Shown here: positions 48,927 to 62,459 of the stretch, piece after piece
Layout: each line of letters opens with the position of its first letter
How positions within the stretch are numbered: position 1 is the first letter of the stretch
Source: Psettodes erumei
Lineage: Eukaryota > Chordata > Actinopteri > Pleuronectiformes > Psettodidae
DNA length: 64,000 nucleotides
Assembly: GCA_016785225.1 (NCBI GenBank)
Contig: JAFBJZ010000857.1
Coordinates: 1,922,001-1,986,000 of the forward strand
Reading direction: 5' to 3'
Translations under genes and position numbers: made by a program
Notes under the pieces: model-generated
The model's input: only the letters and a program-made list of their open reading frames with translations
What the model was told of the DNA's origin: nothing
Database searches by the model: none

Positions 48927-51900
48927 TAATTAGATCCCTGAGCTGCATACATTTGCATCGTAATAAGGAACAATGGATTTTTGTGAAGCGACCACAACTT
49001 CTGACTTCTCTCAGCCAAAGTCCATTCCAACCTTCATGTGATACTTGAAGGTAAATACTGTATGGAAACACAAATAATGGTTGTTTAATTCAGTCTATAG
49101 CATAATGAAAGATGCTGTCAGTCTTGCTGTTTATGTTAATGTTAATGATGATATTATGGAAAAATATTTGGTTGCTCTGTTCAAACCTATTCCCTAAAAG
49201 GTAATTCATGTTATTAATATAACAAGGAAAGCTATATTTTTCATGCATTAGATATTGTCATTTTCAGATTGAAACCAGATGTAAAAATGCATATGAAATG
49301 TCATAAAATACAACACTTTGGTGCAAATTAGAATCACTGCTTTCCCACCATTTAGGTTTTTGACCTTTTACGAAAAATCAGTGTTGCTGTCATAACCCCT
49401 TTGAACACTGTTTGCAGTTGGTCAGTGATAGAAGTTTCAGGCAAAGACCACAAAGTTCCCGTTTTATTTATTTATTTTACCTCTGAAGATATTGTTATCT
49501 ATCTTAGTGCACTAAGCCATGACTCCAGCATGAAGACAACTTGGTTGCAATTTTCAGCTTCTTTTGCTTAATACTTTAAATGCTGACAGTGCTAAGCCAT
49601 TGCACTGCTGCTGCCATCCAGTGGAACTTGCGGTGGCTAATATCATGGTAATAATAATATGCAGTTACATCCTATGAGACCACTGTGCTATGATGATGTA
49701 AACAGGAAGAAGTTGAATGAAGTTGGACCTCATAATGCTGCAGGCTCTTCCTTGCGTTTATTATATATTAACTAAATACTTTAAAGCAGAGGTACTCCAA
49801 ATCTGTGCCACACAAACAATAAAGTTGAAGTTGAACAATAAAATACAGTTATGGCTCTTGTTTAGCCTGTTGATTTCCTACTCCGCTACTGACTCCCATC
49901 TGAATGTTTTTATTGGTGTTGGGTGCTGTCCTCTGCATTATTTTACACAGATTTACTTGTATTACAAAGAGGTGGGGTCAGGGGGAAAGTGGTGTTCAAT
50001 TAGTGTGGCTGGAACAGTGCCCATTAGAAAAAAGAATACAAATAGGGCTCATTTTCTCTGTTAATTTTATGCTGTCTAACTTCACTTGAAATAATAGAGC
50101 AATGGTTGAAAAGTAAAAAAACTAATTCATTATCTTCATTATCTCTTTTCAAATGTTTAATATAAATACATCAAGCTTGATGACTGAATTAAGATTTGCA
50201 GCTGGTGGGACACCTGTGCCCTCTGTTGGCTGGCTGCCATGGTGCTGATCCCAAAGAACATTGCATTTTCTCAAATTTCACTGGAAAAAAAACTTGCTGG
50301 TGATAACAATTCATGCAACAGTAAGGTTTCCTCCAGAAACAAATCAGTAATATATAGACATATTTTATGAGAGACTAGCATGATTTGGCACCTTACCAAA
50401 GACTGCGATGTCTTGGAGGTTTTAATTTGTTGCCTCAGAGTATTGATACTAGCTATCATGTTCGTACAACAGGCCATGAAACACAGAGGTGAAACTGTGC
50501 AAACATGCTCGACAGAAAAAAGAAGAATTAGTCACTGAGGCTTTGCCACATACTTTTCTGTTCACTGCTCCCCTGCAGTATGTCAGCCTATCCTTCAGGA
50601 ATTGTACAGCGAGATGGGCCCACGTTCCCGATTATACTTCATGCGTTATAAGGCCCATGTTTGTTTTTCCCTTCCTTGATCTGCTCCTAGGGGAGAAGGA
50701 GATATAGGCCATGAATGTGCTATGAAGTGGTTCATGAGCCTATCACCACAATGCCTGGGGTGGTGGGAAAGCACAATGCAGCGAAGTGGTCTGGTTCAAC
50801 AAAAAGCTAGATCCCAGCGCTCAGCACTCAATGGTGTGATAAACTGTGATAATTAATTTCGAGGTAGATGCTATTTTTTAGGCATGCCCTCATTACACAG
50901 CTTGAGCTGGGCACTATCAATATAATTCCATTTTCCTCTATACAACTCAAGCCTGTAAATACCTCTCCCTTTAGACTTGATGTGATGCTGCTGAAAGAAC
51001 TGAGATGGAGAGAATGATAGAGAGAGGGGAGCTCCAGCAAAGCCAATTTACGAAGGCCTCATACTGAGGCGGCAAAGGTTAATTGGATTTTGTCAAAATG
51101 ATATTGTCGGGGGATGTTAAATTCTCTCAGATCACCACTTATATTACATTGCTTAATTTGACTCTTTGGAGAAACTAATGGCTTGATCTTGTCATAATCA
51201 GCACAGGACAACTTTATGAACCTATCAAACCTGGACAATGCCCTTGTGTAAAAGCAAATGCTTGTTGTTCCTTGTTTATTTTCCTGGAATAATAGAACAT
51301 AACATCATTCTTAGCATTATCATAGCTTAGGCTGTCCAACACTACACAATTATGTCCCTCTCTTTTTGAGTAATACCAACTAAACTTACAGACTATCTTG
51401 CATAAAGAAAAAATAAAAAGATTACGATTTTTTCATTATATAAAGCAAAACCGCTTAAACCTGCTTTTTGAGACGCATGATACACGGCAGCCTTTGTTAC
51501 ATAACCCATGGAAGTACATGCTACTCATCTATCAGGAGGAAGTAGGAGGCGGGGCTCTTTTTCCTAGTGATTTGTGTCAACAGAAAAAAATTAAGCTCTC
51601 ACTCAATAGGCTTAGCGCTGTGTGCAGTGGCAAAGCTCAGACCCACCCTGTGTTTGTGTTTATCTCTTCCTCATCTGGAAGCCGCTCACCATTTGGCCCG
51701 AGCCTTGATGGATCGAGATGAAGCAGTGACAGCGCAGCGCAGCATGACCGTGTTTCAAGAACTGACCTTGTTGTTCTACGCTGATTAAGAGAGGGAGTGT
51801 AGTGTATTGACTCCTCACCAACACCATCTGAGCCAACCCTGAAACCTGACACCCCCAACCCTCGCTCAGGAAGCCAAATGCAGATGACAGTTTTTTGCAC

Positions 51901-52599
51901 AGTCAGTGCACAAAAAGGCTCATATGGGAAACTGAAAGGTGATGGCTCTATGACACAACCTATGTTGACTGCTCCTGAGCCTGCAGTGTCATTTTTGGCA
52001 TATGTATTTGGTACTTTGGTACTTTTCAGTGCTTCACTCTCTCTGAAGGAGCACCACTTTCACTCTCTGTTATGTTGCTGCTGTTATCATCACTATTGTA
52101 TTGCTAACATAGAGCATACTGTAATATATATCAATGTACTGTATATTATGCAATTTATATATTTCTGGTGTGATACAAAGATTTTAGATCCAATTCTCCC
52201 ATACTAAGTAGCTTTTTTTGAAAGAAATTTAATTTTTAAAAATGTTTTTAATAAATTTTGCATGCAACCAGTTGGCTGCATTAACGCTAGTAAAATGCTA
52301 AGCTAAGGTTAACCAAGAAAGTGAAAAAGCCCAGTTATGTCATAATGACATAATCCATCTGACTGAGCTGTGGCTGCTGCAGGGGATTGATCTTTTTCAT
52401 GAGTGCAGGCTCATCAGCTTTTAGGACAATATATCTTGCATGGGACCAGGTGTTTCCTCAGGTGAGGTGTGTCGTCCTGACCCTCTTTACATTTTACATC
52501 AGAAATATTGCAGCAAGCTCTGTCAACATCAACTTTACAAATGTGTTACCACACTAACAACCAAATTGCAACTACCTTCAGTCAGACCATTCTAGTCCA
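48927..52599 (+). other. Intron 2 interior, no exon seen
   Basis: No coding similarity, RNA gene or mobile element was recognised in this 3.7-kb stretch. A partial CTCF-like core lies at 50210-50225 on the minus strand. Confidence 0.45.
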
Positions 52600-52738
52600 T
52601 TTTTATTGTATTTTTTCTACATCAGTGTTTTATGTCATTGTATTTCTATTGTATTTGAGTGTACTGCTGCTATGACAACATAATTTCCCTTCAGGGATGA
52701 ATAAAGTAATCTATCTAACTATCTATCTATCTATCTAT
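52600..52738 (+). repeat. LINE/SINE-type 3' end with (ATCT)n tail, second copy
   Basis: The terminus aatttcccttcagggatgaa-taaagtaatctatct matches the copy at 5322-5371 exactly over about 35 bases, then continues as ATCT repeats. Upstream T-rich sequence with gtattt and ctgctatgacaaca belongs to the same repeat type. The element is strongly 5'-truncated. Confidence 0.65.
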
Positions 52739-53247
52739 ACCAAGTCCAGTACTTAAAAGTAACACTACTTCTGCTTTAATAAAACTAAAGCATTGACTGG
52801 GTGTGAGCCTACTCACAATGAGGAAGCTCTGGGAGCCAGTGTGTTTAGAGACTGCCATTTTGTAAGCAGAGGACCTGCGCTCCAGTGATAACAGGAAGCT
52901 TATGTGGCAGGCAGTGGGAAATCTCCATCCAGGACATCACCTCCATGGATAACAGATTACTACTGGCTCCTCTGGGTCACAAAAGAGCACAACCTATATG
53001 TCCTTTAGGAACATTTATCCATATGGCCCGCTGCTGTGAGATTTACATTTTACACACAGTCTCCCCATAACAGTCTGCGTGACATTGCAGTGAGTTTCGA
53101 GGTTCATTTATTTATTTATTTATTTTTGACACATCAAGTCAAGTAATTTTGAATACAGATATTAAACAGCCAACAGTTTTGTTGTCAAACCCCACTTAAG
53201 TGACACCAATGTGATATATTATTTTATTTTTATTGAAAAGTATAAAA
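52739..53247 (+). other. Intronic sequence with (TTTA)n run
   Basis: No exon was recognised. A (TTTA)n run lies at 53105-53127. Confidence 0.45.
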
Positions 53248-53285
53248 GCATGATGATGACCCCATTGTTGGGGTCATCATCATGC
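53248..53285. repeat. Perfect hairpin, 17-bp stem and 4-nt loop
   Basis: GCATGATGATGACCCCA and its exact reverse complement are separated by TTGT. Sequence beyond the stem does not pair, so it is too short for a normal microRNA precursor (about 60-80 nt). It may be a relic of a small palindromic element. Confidence 0.8.
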
Positions 53286-56200
53286 CAAAAAGCCCTAACA
53301 GTTGAGGAGTGTTCTAGCTTTTGTCACTTAGTGTGTCTGCAGTGATGTAAAAGTGGCTAAAATTTGAGTGTGCTGCAATTTTGGATGAGCAGTTAATTGA
53401 GGTTTAGTTGTGGTTAACACCACTGCAAGTTCATTTTCAGGAGATTCATGATGTGTCAGGTCATTCCACTCTTTAATCATTTTAACTATTAGTCTTTTAA
53501 CTATTATGCTATTTTTAGTCTGCAATCTCTTCATAAATCACAAAACGTTAAAATAACTGCCACCCAATGGAGGTGTTGGCCAAAGTTCCTGGTGCCTGTT
53601 GGCATGAGCGTCTGATCATGCTAAATCCACATTTCCCTCTAAAATCATCATCCCTTACAGGCTAAACCATTGTACACTAATGTTCTGTTCTTATCTCAGC
53701 CTGATCAGAGCTATCTCTTTAATGCTAGCTTTTACATCAGCTGTTATCAACCCCTTTGGAAATTGTTGCTCCCTTGGCTGTCCACCGTGAAACTTTATGA
53801 GTTCATCAAGCACTCTGTAAATGCTCCTGAATTCCCAGGTGACAAACAGGAAAGTCCCAGACAGATGTGAGCATCTGTGTTTCGGTCTTGCACCAGTGCT
53901 GCTGCTTGCAGAGCTCTTCTGATGATAGTAGGAAATGTTGTCAGTGTGTGATTGTTTTGATGCTTGTGTTCCTGTCAGACACAGGTGCTGCTGTTAGAAG
54001 AAGTCAGAAAATGGAGAATGATTTTGCAAGATCTTTCCTTTTCCCAGGAAATGCAGAGCATAGAACTTGGAGGGGGAAAAATTGCAAGGTAACTCCCTGG
54101 CCATATGTTTGCTGAAGTTGGAGGTCGTGATGAGTTGTGAAGGTACAGGACTAGCCTCAGCGCCATCAGCAGACCACGCCAGTTGGCAGCAGAGGACACT
54201 TCAAAGTTGTCTAGAGGTGGAACATTACTGAGCATACCAGTTGTCATCAGTCCTCCCTCACAGGGGGATGGTTCAGTGACAAGTGGTTGCTTCTTCCATT
54301 ACTCGGCTGCAGCAATTAGGTACCAAGAGGAGATGAATGAGTGGTTTATTTATGGCCAGTCCTTCATTCATCCTGAGAGCCACACACTGCCCCTCCCCTC
54401 ACTTCTGGGTGTTCAGCAAAGGTTCACCCAGTTCATTGGGGCATATAAGCAAAATTGTATAGTCTCACAGGAAGTTCTCCAGAAGCTTAGAATGTCCTTA
54501 AACCAGTTGTCTCAACCTTTTTGCTTGTTGTAACATCTTTATATAAATTATTGCCTCCGTAGGACCCCGCATATGATGCTTTTGTGTAAAATGTGAGCAG
54601 ATGAATAAGTGATTAGTCCCTCACAGTTTATTTCATTACATTTGATAACATTCTGAAAGGGTCACAAGAACAATGATGCTTCCCAAACATTACCAAACCT
54701 CACCTTTCGCAATGGCAGGTTAGGCAACTATGGCAAATTCATCAGTCTCAAATTCTGCACACCTGAATCTAGGTGAAAGGAGAGCATAGAACAGTAGACA
54801 ACAGCCTGTCTCTTACACTTTGACCACGTCATTGGCAGCAGAATCATCAAGAAGAACATCTTTGAGGGAAAAAAATAGTTGAAGTGGGCAACAGCTGCCT
54901 CTGCAATGCCCTTCACACAAGTTAACCATGCATTGAAGTGAAACACAGGCTGCTTGTGTTGACAGCAGTGGCATATGTAACCCACGTAGTTTACGCTTGC
55001 TATGAAAGAATGTCGACCCAGTGCATAAGCCAAAAGGGCAAAGGTTGTGGTCGGTAATAAAGGTTGGCTGTCCCCACCTATGAAGCCTCAAAAGTCGACT
55101 CGACGACAGCAGCCCTGTGCCCTCGGGACCACATTTTCGCACATGTAGCTGAAATGCTGTTCCATGAGGATACTTTTCTGCCTGTGGATACTCTTCTGTG
55201 CCCTCGTATCCTTGGCTTTTATATGCATAGGCTTTGAGACTAATTAAACACCATAGAAACACTCTTTTGAGCAGTTTGGTGAAGGTCATTTTCTGAGGGT
55301 TTGGGAAGGCACTGATGTTAATGTGGTGCTAGAGGGCACTAGATTACAAAGCATTCATATGGGTTGTCTGGAAGATTTGACCTGGGAAAATCTTAGATCA
55401 CCTCACAGGGGTGTAAAGTAACCTGAATCCGTTATTGTGGTCCGTTCTTGGATGAGATGATTCTCTGAGGCAACTTGAATGACAAAGGAACACTGATCAA
55501 ATCCTTAAATCATAATACATTATGTAACATAAAAAAACAACACTAGTAGCATTTATGATAATGCAAGATTAACATGCGAGGTAGGTGAGATCTTACTGGC
55601 TAGTTTAAGCAAACATATTGTACTGGCAACTTCACTTCATCTGCAAGACATGATGCTGTGAAAAATCACTGCACCTTGTTGTAGGTCAAGAATTAACCTC
55701 TGCACGCAACATCCCTCTAAAACCACAGTCAGTTTTACATGGCTAACCATGTACTGATTCTGGCTCTATTTAAAGCTGCAGTATGCACCTCTCTTCTTCT
55801 ATAAATGAATATTGTGTTATACGGTGAAGCATATAAACAAATGTTTCAGGTTTCTATGGCTTTGCATTCATTGTCAGAACATTATTATTGCTAATACATT
55901 GCTGATGTTTTCCATCACAGCTGCTTGTTAATTGATTTAAACAAGTGAAAGGACATTGTGCTGCGACAGTGTCTGTGCTCCCTCTCTCTGTTCGGCCCAC
56001 ACATATTCTTGATCAGACCTATTTGGGTTAGGTTGGGTTGCGCTCAAGTTCCCATCAGGTTGGGTCTCTATTTATTGAAAATGTATTTGTGCATGCCAGG
56101 TTCATTCCGGTTTTACTCTTTACAGTGTTCACTTTGTTAAAATCTGTGCTAAAACCTCTGCACTTGGGGCAGCTTACCTTTTTTCATACTTTTGTGCAGT

Positions 56201-56762
56201 ACTGTCATTTATCTGTTAGACCATGACTAATTGTATTGTTGGAAGTTACTTTAGCAATTTAAACTGGGAAGATCATTGAAGTTGATTAGTTAGATAACAG
56301 AATGCAATTGTAATCCACTTCCTCTTGTCTTGTGCCTCCTTCTTGTTCATATCTATTCTGCCCACCCTCGCACTTTACACACAGCCTGGCACATTCTGAT
56401 CATGTCTCAGCTCCTGCTGGCCTCTCTCCTCTCTCTCCTCACTCTCTGCTCCTCCTCCCACTGAGCTCTGTGCTGATTCAGCCCGTTGTTGATCCTGGAT
56501 AGTTGAGTGCCCGGCCCTGACTTGAACATATTGAAATGGTGCAGCTAGTGGTCAGATGTAACGCTCAGCTCAGAGGGAGTTAGCATGCAGACCCCATCGC
56601 ACTGGTATACAGTGCAACATTTTTGCAGCATAAACATTTCATTGTTTATGCATTGCTGGCTGTTGTCTGATTTTGAATGAAACTGTACTGCTACATTTTT
56701 AAACTCTGTGAAATGTGCATTTATGAATCACTTCAATGTGCCTCTTTCTTCTTATGTTGCAG
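53286..56762 (+). other. 3' part of intron 2
   Basis: A hAT-like terminus CCAGTTGTCTCAACCTTTTT lies at 54503-54522 (compare CAGTGGTTCTCAACCTTTTT), with no partner found. On the minus strand, frames of 158 and 101 codons overlap at 54728-55289, without recognisable domains. The intron ends ctttcttcttatgttgcag. Confidence 0.45.
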
Positions 56763-56867
56763 GCGACACGCCTCTTTGCCCATCGAAGTCTCAGAGTTCC
56801 CTCTAAACCAAATTGCTCCTCCATGTAGAAGTTACCCCTGTCGCAAATGGAAGTCTGCATCTTTTGG
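56763..56867 (+). CDS. iqsec1: 105-nt exon of the IQSEC-like gene
   Basis: The segment follows a good acceptor (tcttcttatgttgcag|) and ends at a donor (TTTTGG|gtaaat). It is open in the frame set by the microexon, reading (R)RHASLPIEVSEFPLNQ and then a Cys- and Lys/Arg-containing stretch ending KSASFG. It is also in frame when joined directly to exon 1. Its length is 35 codons and both junctions are phase 2. RRHASLP contains an RRxS-type basophilic kinase site. I do not recognise this peptide from IQSEC2 or IQSEC3, so membership in the gene is inferred from splice signals, strand and phase. It could be an isoform-specific exon. Confidence 0.5.
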
Positions 56868-59800
56868 GTAAATCAAAGGGCTTTTTTATTGAAGTATTGA
56901 AGTCACCTTTTCTTCATCACACCACATTTTTAAAACCCCATTTTCAGAGGGTCTGTCTTATTTAGAGCACTTTCTGTCAGTGTCTCTTACAGCATCTGTC
57001 TATTTATCAGCCTGCTAAAACATCTCATCTCTGATGTCACCGTTTTCCATGCTGCTGTTGAGTGTTTCTTTGTTTGTCAGTCTTTTTTCCCTTTTGCTCT
57101 TGAAGACTTCAACCGCCTACTGTGCTTGAGCTGGTAGGTGGCCTCCTCATCCTCCAGATCCACTCAGATAGAAAATGAACAACCCAACCCATTACAACCA
57201 CAGAAGTGAAGTAGAAGCGCAGTAGGGGAATCAGCTACTATCTGGAACAGAGCAGGCATAACAGACCCCTGCGATGTCACATCTCTTCCTTTTGATCCCC
57301 CCGTCATTCAGCATTATTTCACAAGTGGTGAAATAGTTGAAGGATGTTTCAGAAAAACAGTGACAAGCTTTGCTGCACTGCGACATTCAAGTATTGTGTG
57401 TGGTGTATTTGGGTGAAGCATCTTGTGGCATATACAGTAGAGCGCAGTAGTGCCCTGCCCAGCTGTCCATGCAGTCCTTTGCTCTCTGGATGCTTTCCTC
57501 AGAGTTCGTTACAACTATGAGGCCCTGAGAGCTCCTCGGCGAATTAGGAGAGCTGAAAACCCTGAGAGCATTGAGCAGTGGGACATAGGTTTCAAAAGCT
57601 TCATAGCAAATTCAAAAGGTTTTCATTCTTGACACCTTGCTTTTATGCAACACTGTTAAAATCCTCAACCTACCTAGGTTTGTACCAGTGTAGGAAGAAG
57701 TTAGCGGAAGACTTGCATGTGGTCACCAGATGAAGATGGAGATGAAGAGAGTACAAAGACCTGTGATTATGGTGAGGTTTGATCTGTCCTGCTCTATTAG
57801 GAAGTATCTGCCAATGAACGTGTAAAAACTAGTGAACATCAATTACAGTCACCAGGGGGCTGCGTTGTTAAAAACATTTGGGTCAAACTGGAATTTACAA
57901 TAGGAGCAGGTAGGTGTGTAATGTGGCTAATGAATGCAATTATTTTAAACTCCTAAGAAGCAGCTGTAGACACAGATTATTGGGTTTTTCTTTTGTCAGA
58001 TGTACAGATTACAGCTGTCAGATTACAGATTGAAAGTCTTGTGGACTTTTCTGGTCTGGGATGTGTAGACTCATTGTGATCCTACTCAACATTGTGACAT
58101 TACTCATTTCACTTTCACTAAATGCATTCATTGATTTGTTTTCCACCCACTTGGGGTCAGTGAACACGACCATCTTTACAGTGTTAAGATAGTGTTAACA
58201 CAAGTTATAGCTAGTGTGCTAGCAAACACATGGATACACCTTTTTACATGCAGCGTTACCTTTAATTTAGAATAATATTTCTGGCCCCAAGTTCAGTACT
58301 CACTTGTTTGTTTGTTTTTTGCTCTGTTAACTGCAATGATTCCTGAAAAATATGTGGCTCTTGTCAATTTTGACTGCTATTTGGTGCTGGGCAGGAAGAA
58401 TCCACAGACCTTTTCTCTAAAAACTGCTGTTTTTCAAACCATGGTTAATGAAAAGTCAAAAATAACTTGGGTTCAAAAGTTGGAGTGGGTTGCAGAGGAC
58501 AGAAGTCCAATACTTTGCTTGATCACGGGGCAGCCCTTTCTGGAAAAACCATCAGAATCTCTGTCTTGACAGCATGGAGCTGAAAGAAGTTCACGATGTC
58601 TGAGCATTGAGACAGGTCAGGCCTTTATTTTACCTGTAGGCTGAACTAGGTTTAAATGAAAAGTATTGTATGTAATCAGCAAATAAATGGTGTACAATGT
58701 TAGATCTATTATCTTGAACTGTAAGAGCCAAAACAGTGATGCTGCAGACCATAAAATCAAAAGAGTAAGCTGAAAGACTCTAAAATGCTTCAGAGAAGGG
58801 ATGGGATCTGATGCGTTGGATTGTGTGAAAAGTGCAGTTTTCAATGGAAGCAACAGCTTTTTCAGTTATTAATGTACAAAAAATGACTGGTGTAGCTTTA
58901 AAATGTGAATGTCTTTGTGTATAATACTATTATTAAGTTGATCTACTTTTTAAAATGATGCCATGTCTCTGCCAGGATTTTCTTCAGCCTTTGATCATGA
59001 CTGCAGTCATGCGAATGCAACGTCATGACACACATGCAGTATGTGTTTATGTACACCCTGAAAGACATGACATTCATTTCCAAAAAATGGAAAATAATGT
59101 GGTCTCATTCCAAGGGGGCAAGGCCCCACTGCTGACAAAGATCATATCAAATGACAGAAAGCGCCAGAACAGGACCTAGTTCTCACACCAGGAGTTCTCA
59201 ACTGCTGTTTCCAACTGCTGTTTCAAGAACAAAATCTGAAGCTCAGCTATAAATATAGTTTGAGATAGCTGAGAAACATCATGCTGTTGTTGACTTTAAC
59301 TTTGATGACAAGGATGGGGTTTTGGACCAAGAAGTGCAGGAAACCAGAGGCACGGAGAATGAGTTTTTTATTGTCTGTTGGCAAAAGACAGCACAGGAAT
59401 AACCAGAAAAGCAAACCAGGTGGTGTTGGCAGGAGGCGAGCTGGTTGCAACTCTTCGGGGACATGGTCAAGATCGTGATACTGCAATCATCTGGCACTGA
59501 GTGCAAGGGAAGCTGGGTCTTTATAGTGGCAGGGCGATTGCTTAGTGATATGCCTCAGGTGTGTCTCGTCTGTCTGTCAGGAACCAGCCACACCTCCTGC
59601 CACCGCCTGGAAGCAGAAAGAGAACAAAAGGGGAGAGGGAAAAGCCGAAAAGCCAAAACAAAACTGGACCATCACATTCGATCTTCACTTCACCATCCAC
59701 CTCTATCTGAAATGACAGCATTTATTTGAGTCGAGCAAAGGCTGACTCGATTCAAATTCTTTGTTGTATTTGCAAAACTTGGCCAATAAAACTGATTCTG

Positions 59801-60423
59801 ATTCTGATCTTTGAAGCTGTACATGTGTCTGGTTCTGGTTGTGCTGTTTGTTCAGGTTTCCTCCCCCTCGGTCGTGTTTGTGTTTCTTTAAAATCCTTAT
59901 AAATTGCAGAGGTTCCTGGCATATATGGAAAGACAATATCTTCGTTTTTCACTTTGGTTATCTTTTTTAGTTTTAATAAAAGCTTGGTGAGGGTAACTGT
60001 GGGCCTCTCAAAGCCTGTCAACATCTGATGTTAGTGTGGTTGTCTTCAGCCTTTTGTATATGTTGACCAGTGCTGTAAGTGTGGTTCAGATTACTTCCAG
60101 ACTGTGCTCTACTGGATGGAGTGAATCACAAAACAGGCAGTGGTCTGTGTAAATGGGTTTTCTGTAAGCCACTTTTTTTTCTACTGACTGCACTCTCCAG
60201 AATGTTTTTTTGTTGAAACTGATGACAGTGTCTCCCTCTCTGGGGTTTCATCTATGTACACCCTATCTACAGTTGTGCACACCAGTGAACCTGTGATGCT
60301 GTTGTGTTCCTCCTTGTACTTGACATAGGGGCCTTCAAGTGTAGACCCAATAAAGAGCACACCTGGTCTGGGTTAAGTTTCACTCTCTCCTGTACTGATC
60401 CCCACCCTAGCTTCAGAAAGTAT

Positions 60424-60449
60424 TGATGCTGATGCTGATGCTGATGATT
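60424..60449. repeat. (TGATGC)n short repeat
   Basis: About four hexamer units in intron 3. Confidence 0.7.
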
Positions 60450-62431
60450 TGTTCTTCTATCTGTCTTTGCTCTAGAGTTATGAAATAAGCTCTGCATGCA
60501 GTGTGGTGTTGCACCAGGTAGTCACAAACCCAACCTCTAATGCAGTTGTAGGTCTTTTAGAGTTTTGACAGTGGTATTGTTTATTGTGAAGTTGTTCGTG
60601 GGTGAATTTGTGTGGGCGTGTAGGGGTTGGTGCTTCTTGTTTTAAAGTCAACATGGTTTACCTGTGTGCATATTAACAAAGCATACTGCTCTGGTGTGAC
60701 CCATCGTATCTGCATATGTAACCATGTTCCAGTTCTCTTTTTAAGATTGTTGAATATGCACACTATGGGTGAGTATCAGTTTTGATGATCATTCCAGAGA
60801 AAATTAGTCTCCTGTGACTTCACATCTGTTTCAAGCTGGGTCATCATATTGGTTTACATGCAAATGAAAGTGCGTTGCCCGTTTCTGACTTTTCCTGGAT
60901 GAAGTGAGAAATAATAAGCCGTTTTTATCTGTTTGGGGACAAAATTCCTCCTGTCAGTTAGATTTTGCTTAATTCAGTCCAGGGACTGCTGCAAAATATT
61001 AATTGTTTCCCTGGCTCATGTCCGTTTTATTTTGTGTTGAGATGCACAGTGAGCGTCTGATTTACTTAACCCATGGTCCCCTTGACAAATGGCTACGCTG
61101 CTTTGCCTCTGAAGTGGGAGGGGAGTGGCAGAGTGTGTGTATACTTAGCAGTTAGCCTCACAAGGCTGAGTTATCTGTTTCATCCAGGCGCACTTTGATG
61201 ACCAGCTCACCAATACATCTGTCCCCTCCCTAAATGTAGCCAGACATCATCACTATCATACCTCCTCTGCTTCTGTTGCACCAACAGTTGTCATCCATGC
61301 ATTTAAAAAAACAAGATTGTCGTGAATTTGTTTACAACAACCGAGCTTGACTTGGGATTTCGTTGTCTCCGCACCCACAGTCTGATTATGAAGCCACTTG
61401 GAATAGCCATTGTTTTGTTCATAATTAAAATCATGTTCAATTTTCTGCACATGGTCAGAGCTGGGGAGGGAAAAAAAGTTGCAGATGGTTCCTTGCATCT
61501 GTGTGATTGTTTGGGATTGTGACACATTCGGTTGGATGAGGTTTATAAATAACCACAATGCCTATCATTGGAGCTGAGGGAATATTTATAGATTTCCGTG
61601 AATACTCTGCTCCAGTTGCATTCATCGGAATACAAGCAGGCAGAAATAAATTCTCTTTCAGCAGAGCCAGTGGCCTTTACCCAGCAGATCTTTAGTACTG
61701 CTAAATGCTAATGACCTAATGTGTTGTTTATACAGCACTCCTGGGATTTGAGTTAAAACACTATTTTGTAATTTGAACGGTGTGAAAATGACAGTTAGGC
61801 AAGTTTAAGGTGCAGTCCACTGATTTTACCTGTCAAAGCTGGATAATGTATAATGCCGACTGTGGCTGGAGAGATGGTTTCCACAATCAATCTGTGACAT
61901 CTCTATTTGTTATTGAAGTCTATAAATTTCTTTTTTCAATACCCTTGCTGCCAAAAGTGTGCATGAGTTTGTAAGACCATAGTTTTTTATGCAAAAGTTG
62001 AGAGATATGGATTTTGAAGGATGTGGCTGTTTTAGCAGCCAAGCAGGGTCTAATGAGCAGTGCCAGGCAGTAATGCGTTACTTAGAAAGGTGATTATGTG
62101 ATAATGTGACTATGTTTTTCACTAAGAAGTAGTGGAAGGTGATTATAATGAAATTCAGTCGACACTAATGCCAGTCTTACTTTGTCTTTTTGAGGGCCGT
62201 CTTGTTGAATTTCACCCAGAGTTTGATATGAGCTTGGTCTCTCTGTGTTGAGGGAACAGACTGGTCCAGGACGTGTTAGTAAGTATCGATCACCAACACA
62301 CCTTTGGCTCATCTTATACTTTGAAAATGCTCCTTGAAAAAGCATGGTAATGAGGTTTTGTAGAACCACAAACAAGTCTTGTGTTTTTCCTAATTATTTT
62401 TCTTTAACCACCATTGAAAAGTATTCCTTGT

Positions 62432-62459
62432 TCTCTCTCTCTCTCTCTCTCTCTCTCTC
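62432..62459. repeat. (TC)n microsatellite
   Basis: Fourteen TC dinucleotides in intron 3. Confidence 0.9.

Noticed and set aside
54503..54522. hAT MITE (CAGTGGTTCTCAACC-type end)
   Set aside because: The terminus is convincing only on one side. The other end and the duplication are missing, so it is noted under intron 2 only.
54813..55289. piggyBac-type transposase C-terminus
   Set aside because: A faint similarity (KRVFLWCL...KAYAY) to the conserved piggyBac C-terminal helix was considered, but no catalytic Asp block or Cys-rich finger is present.
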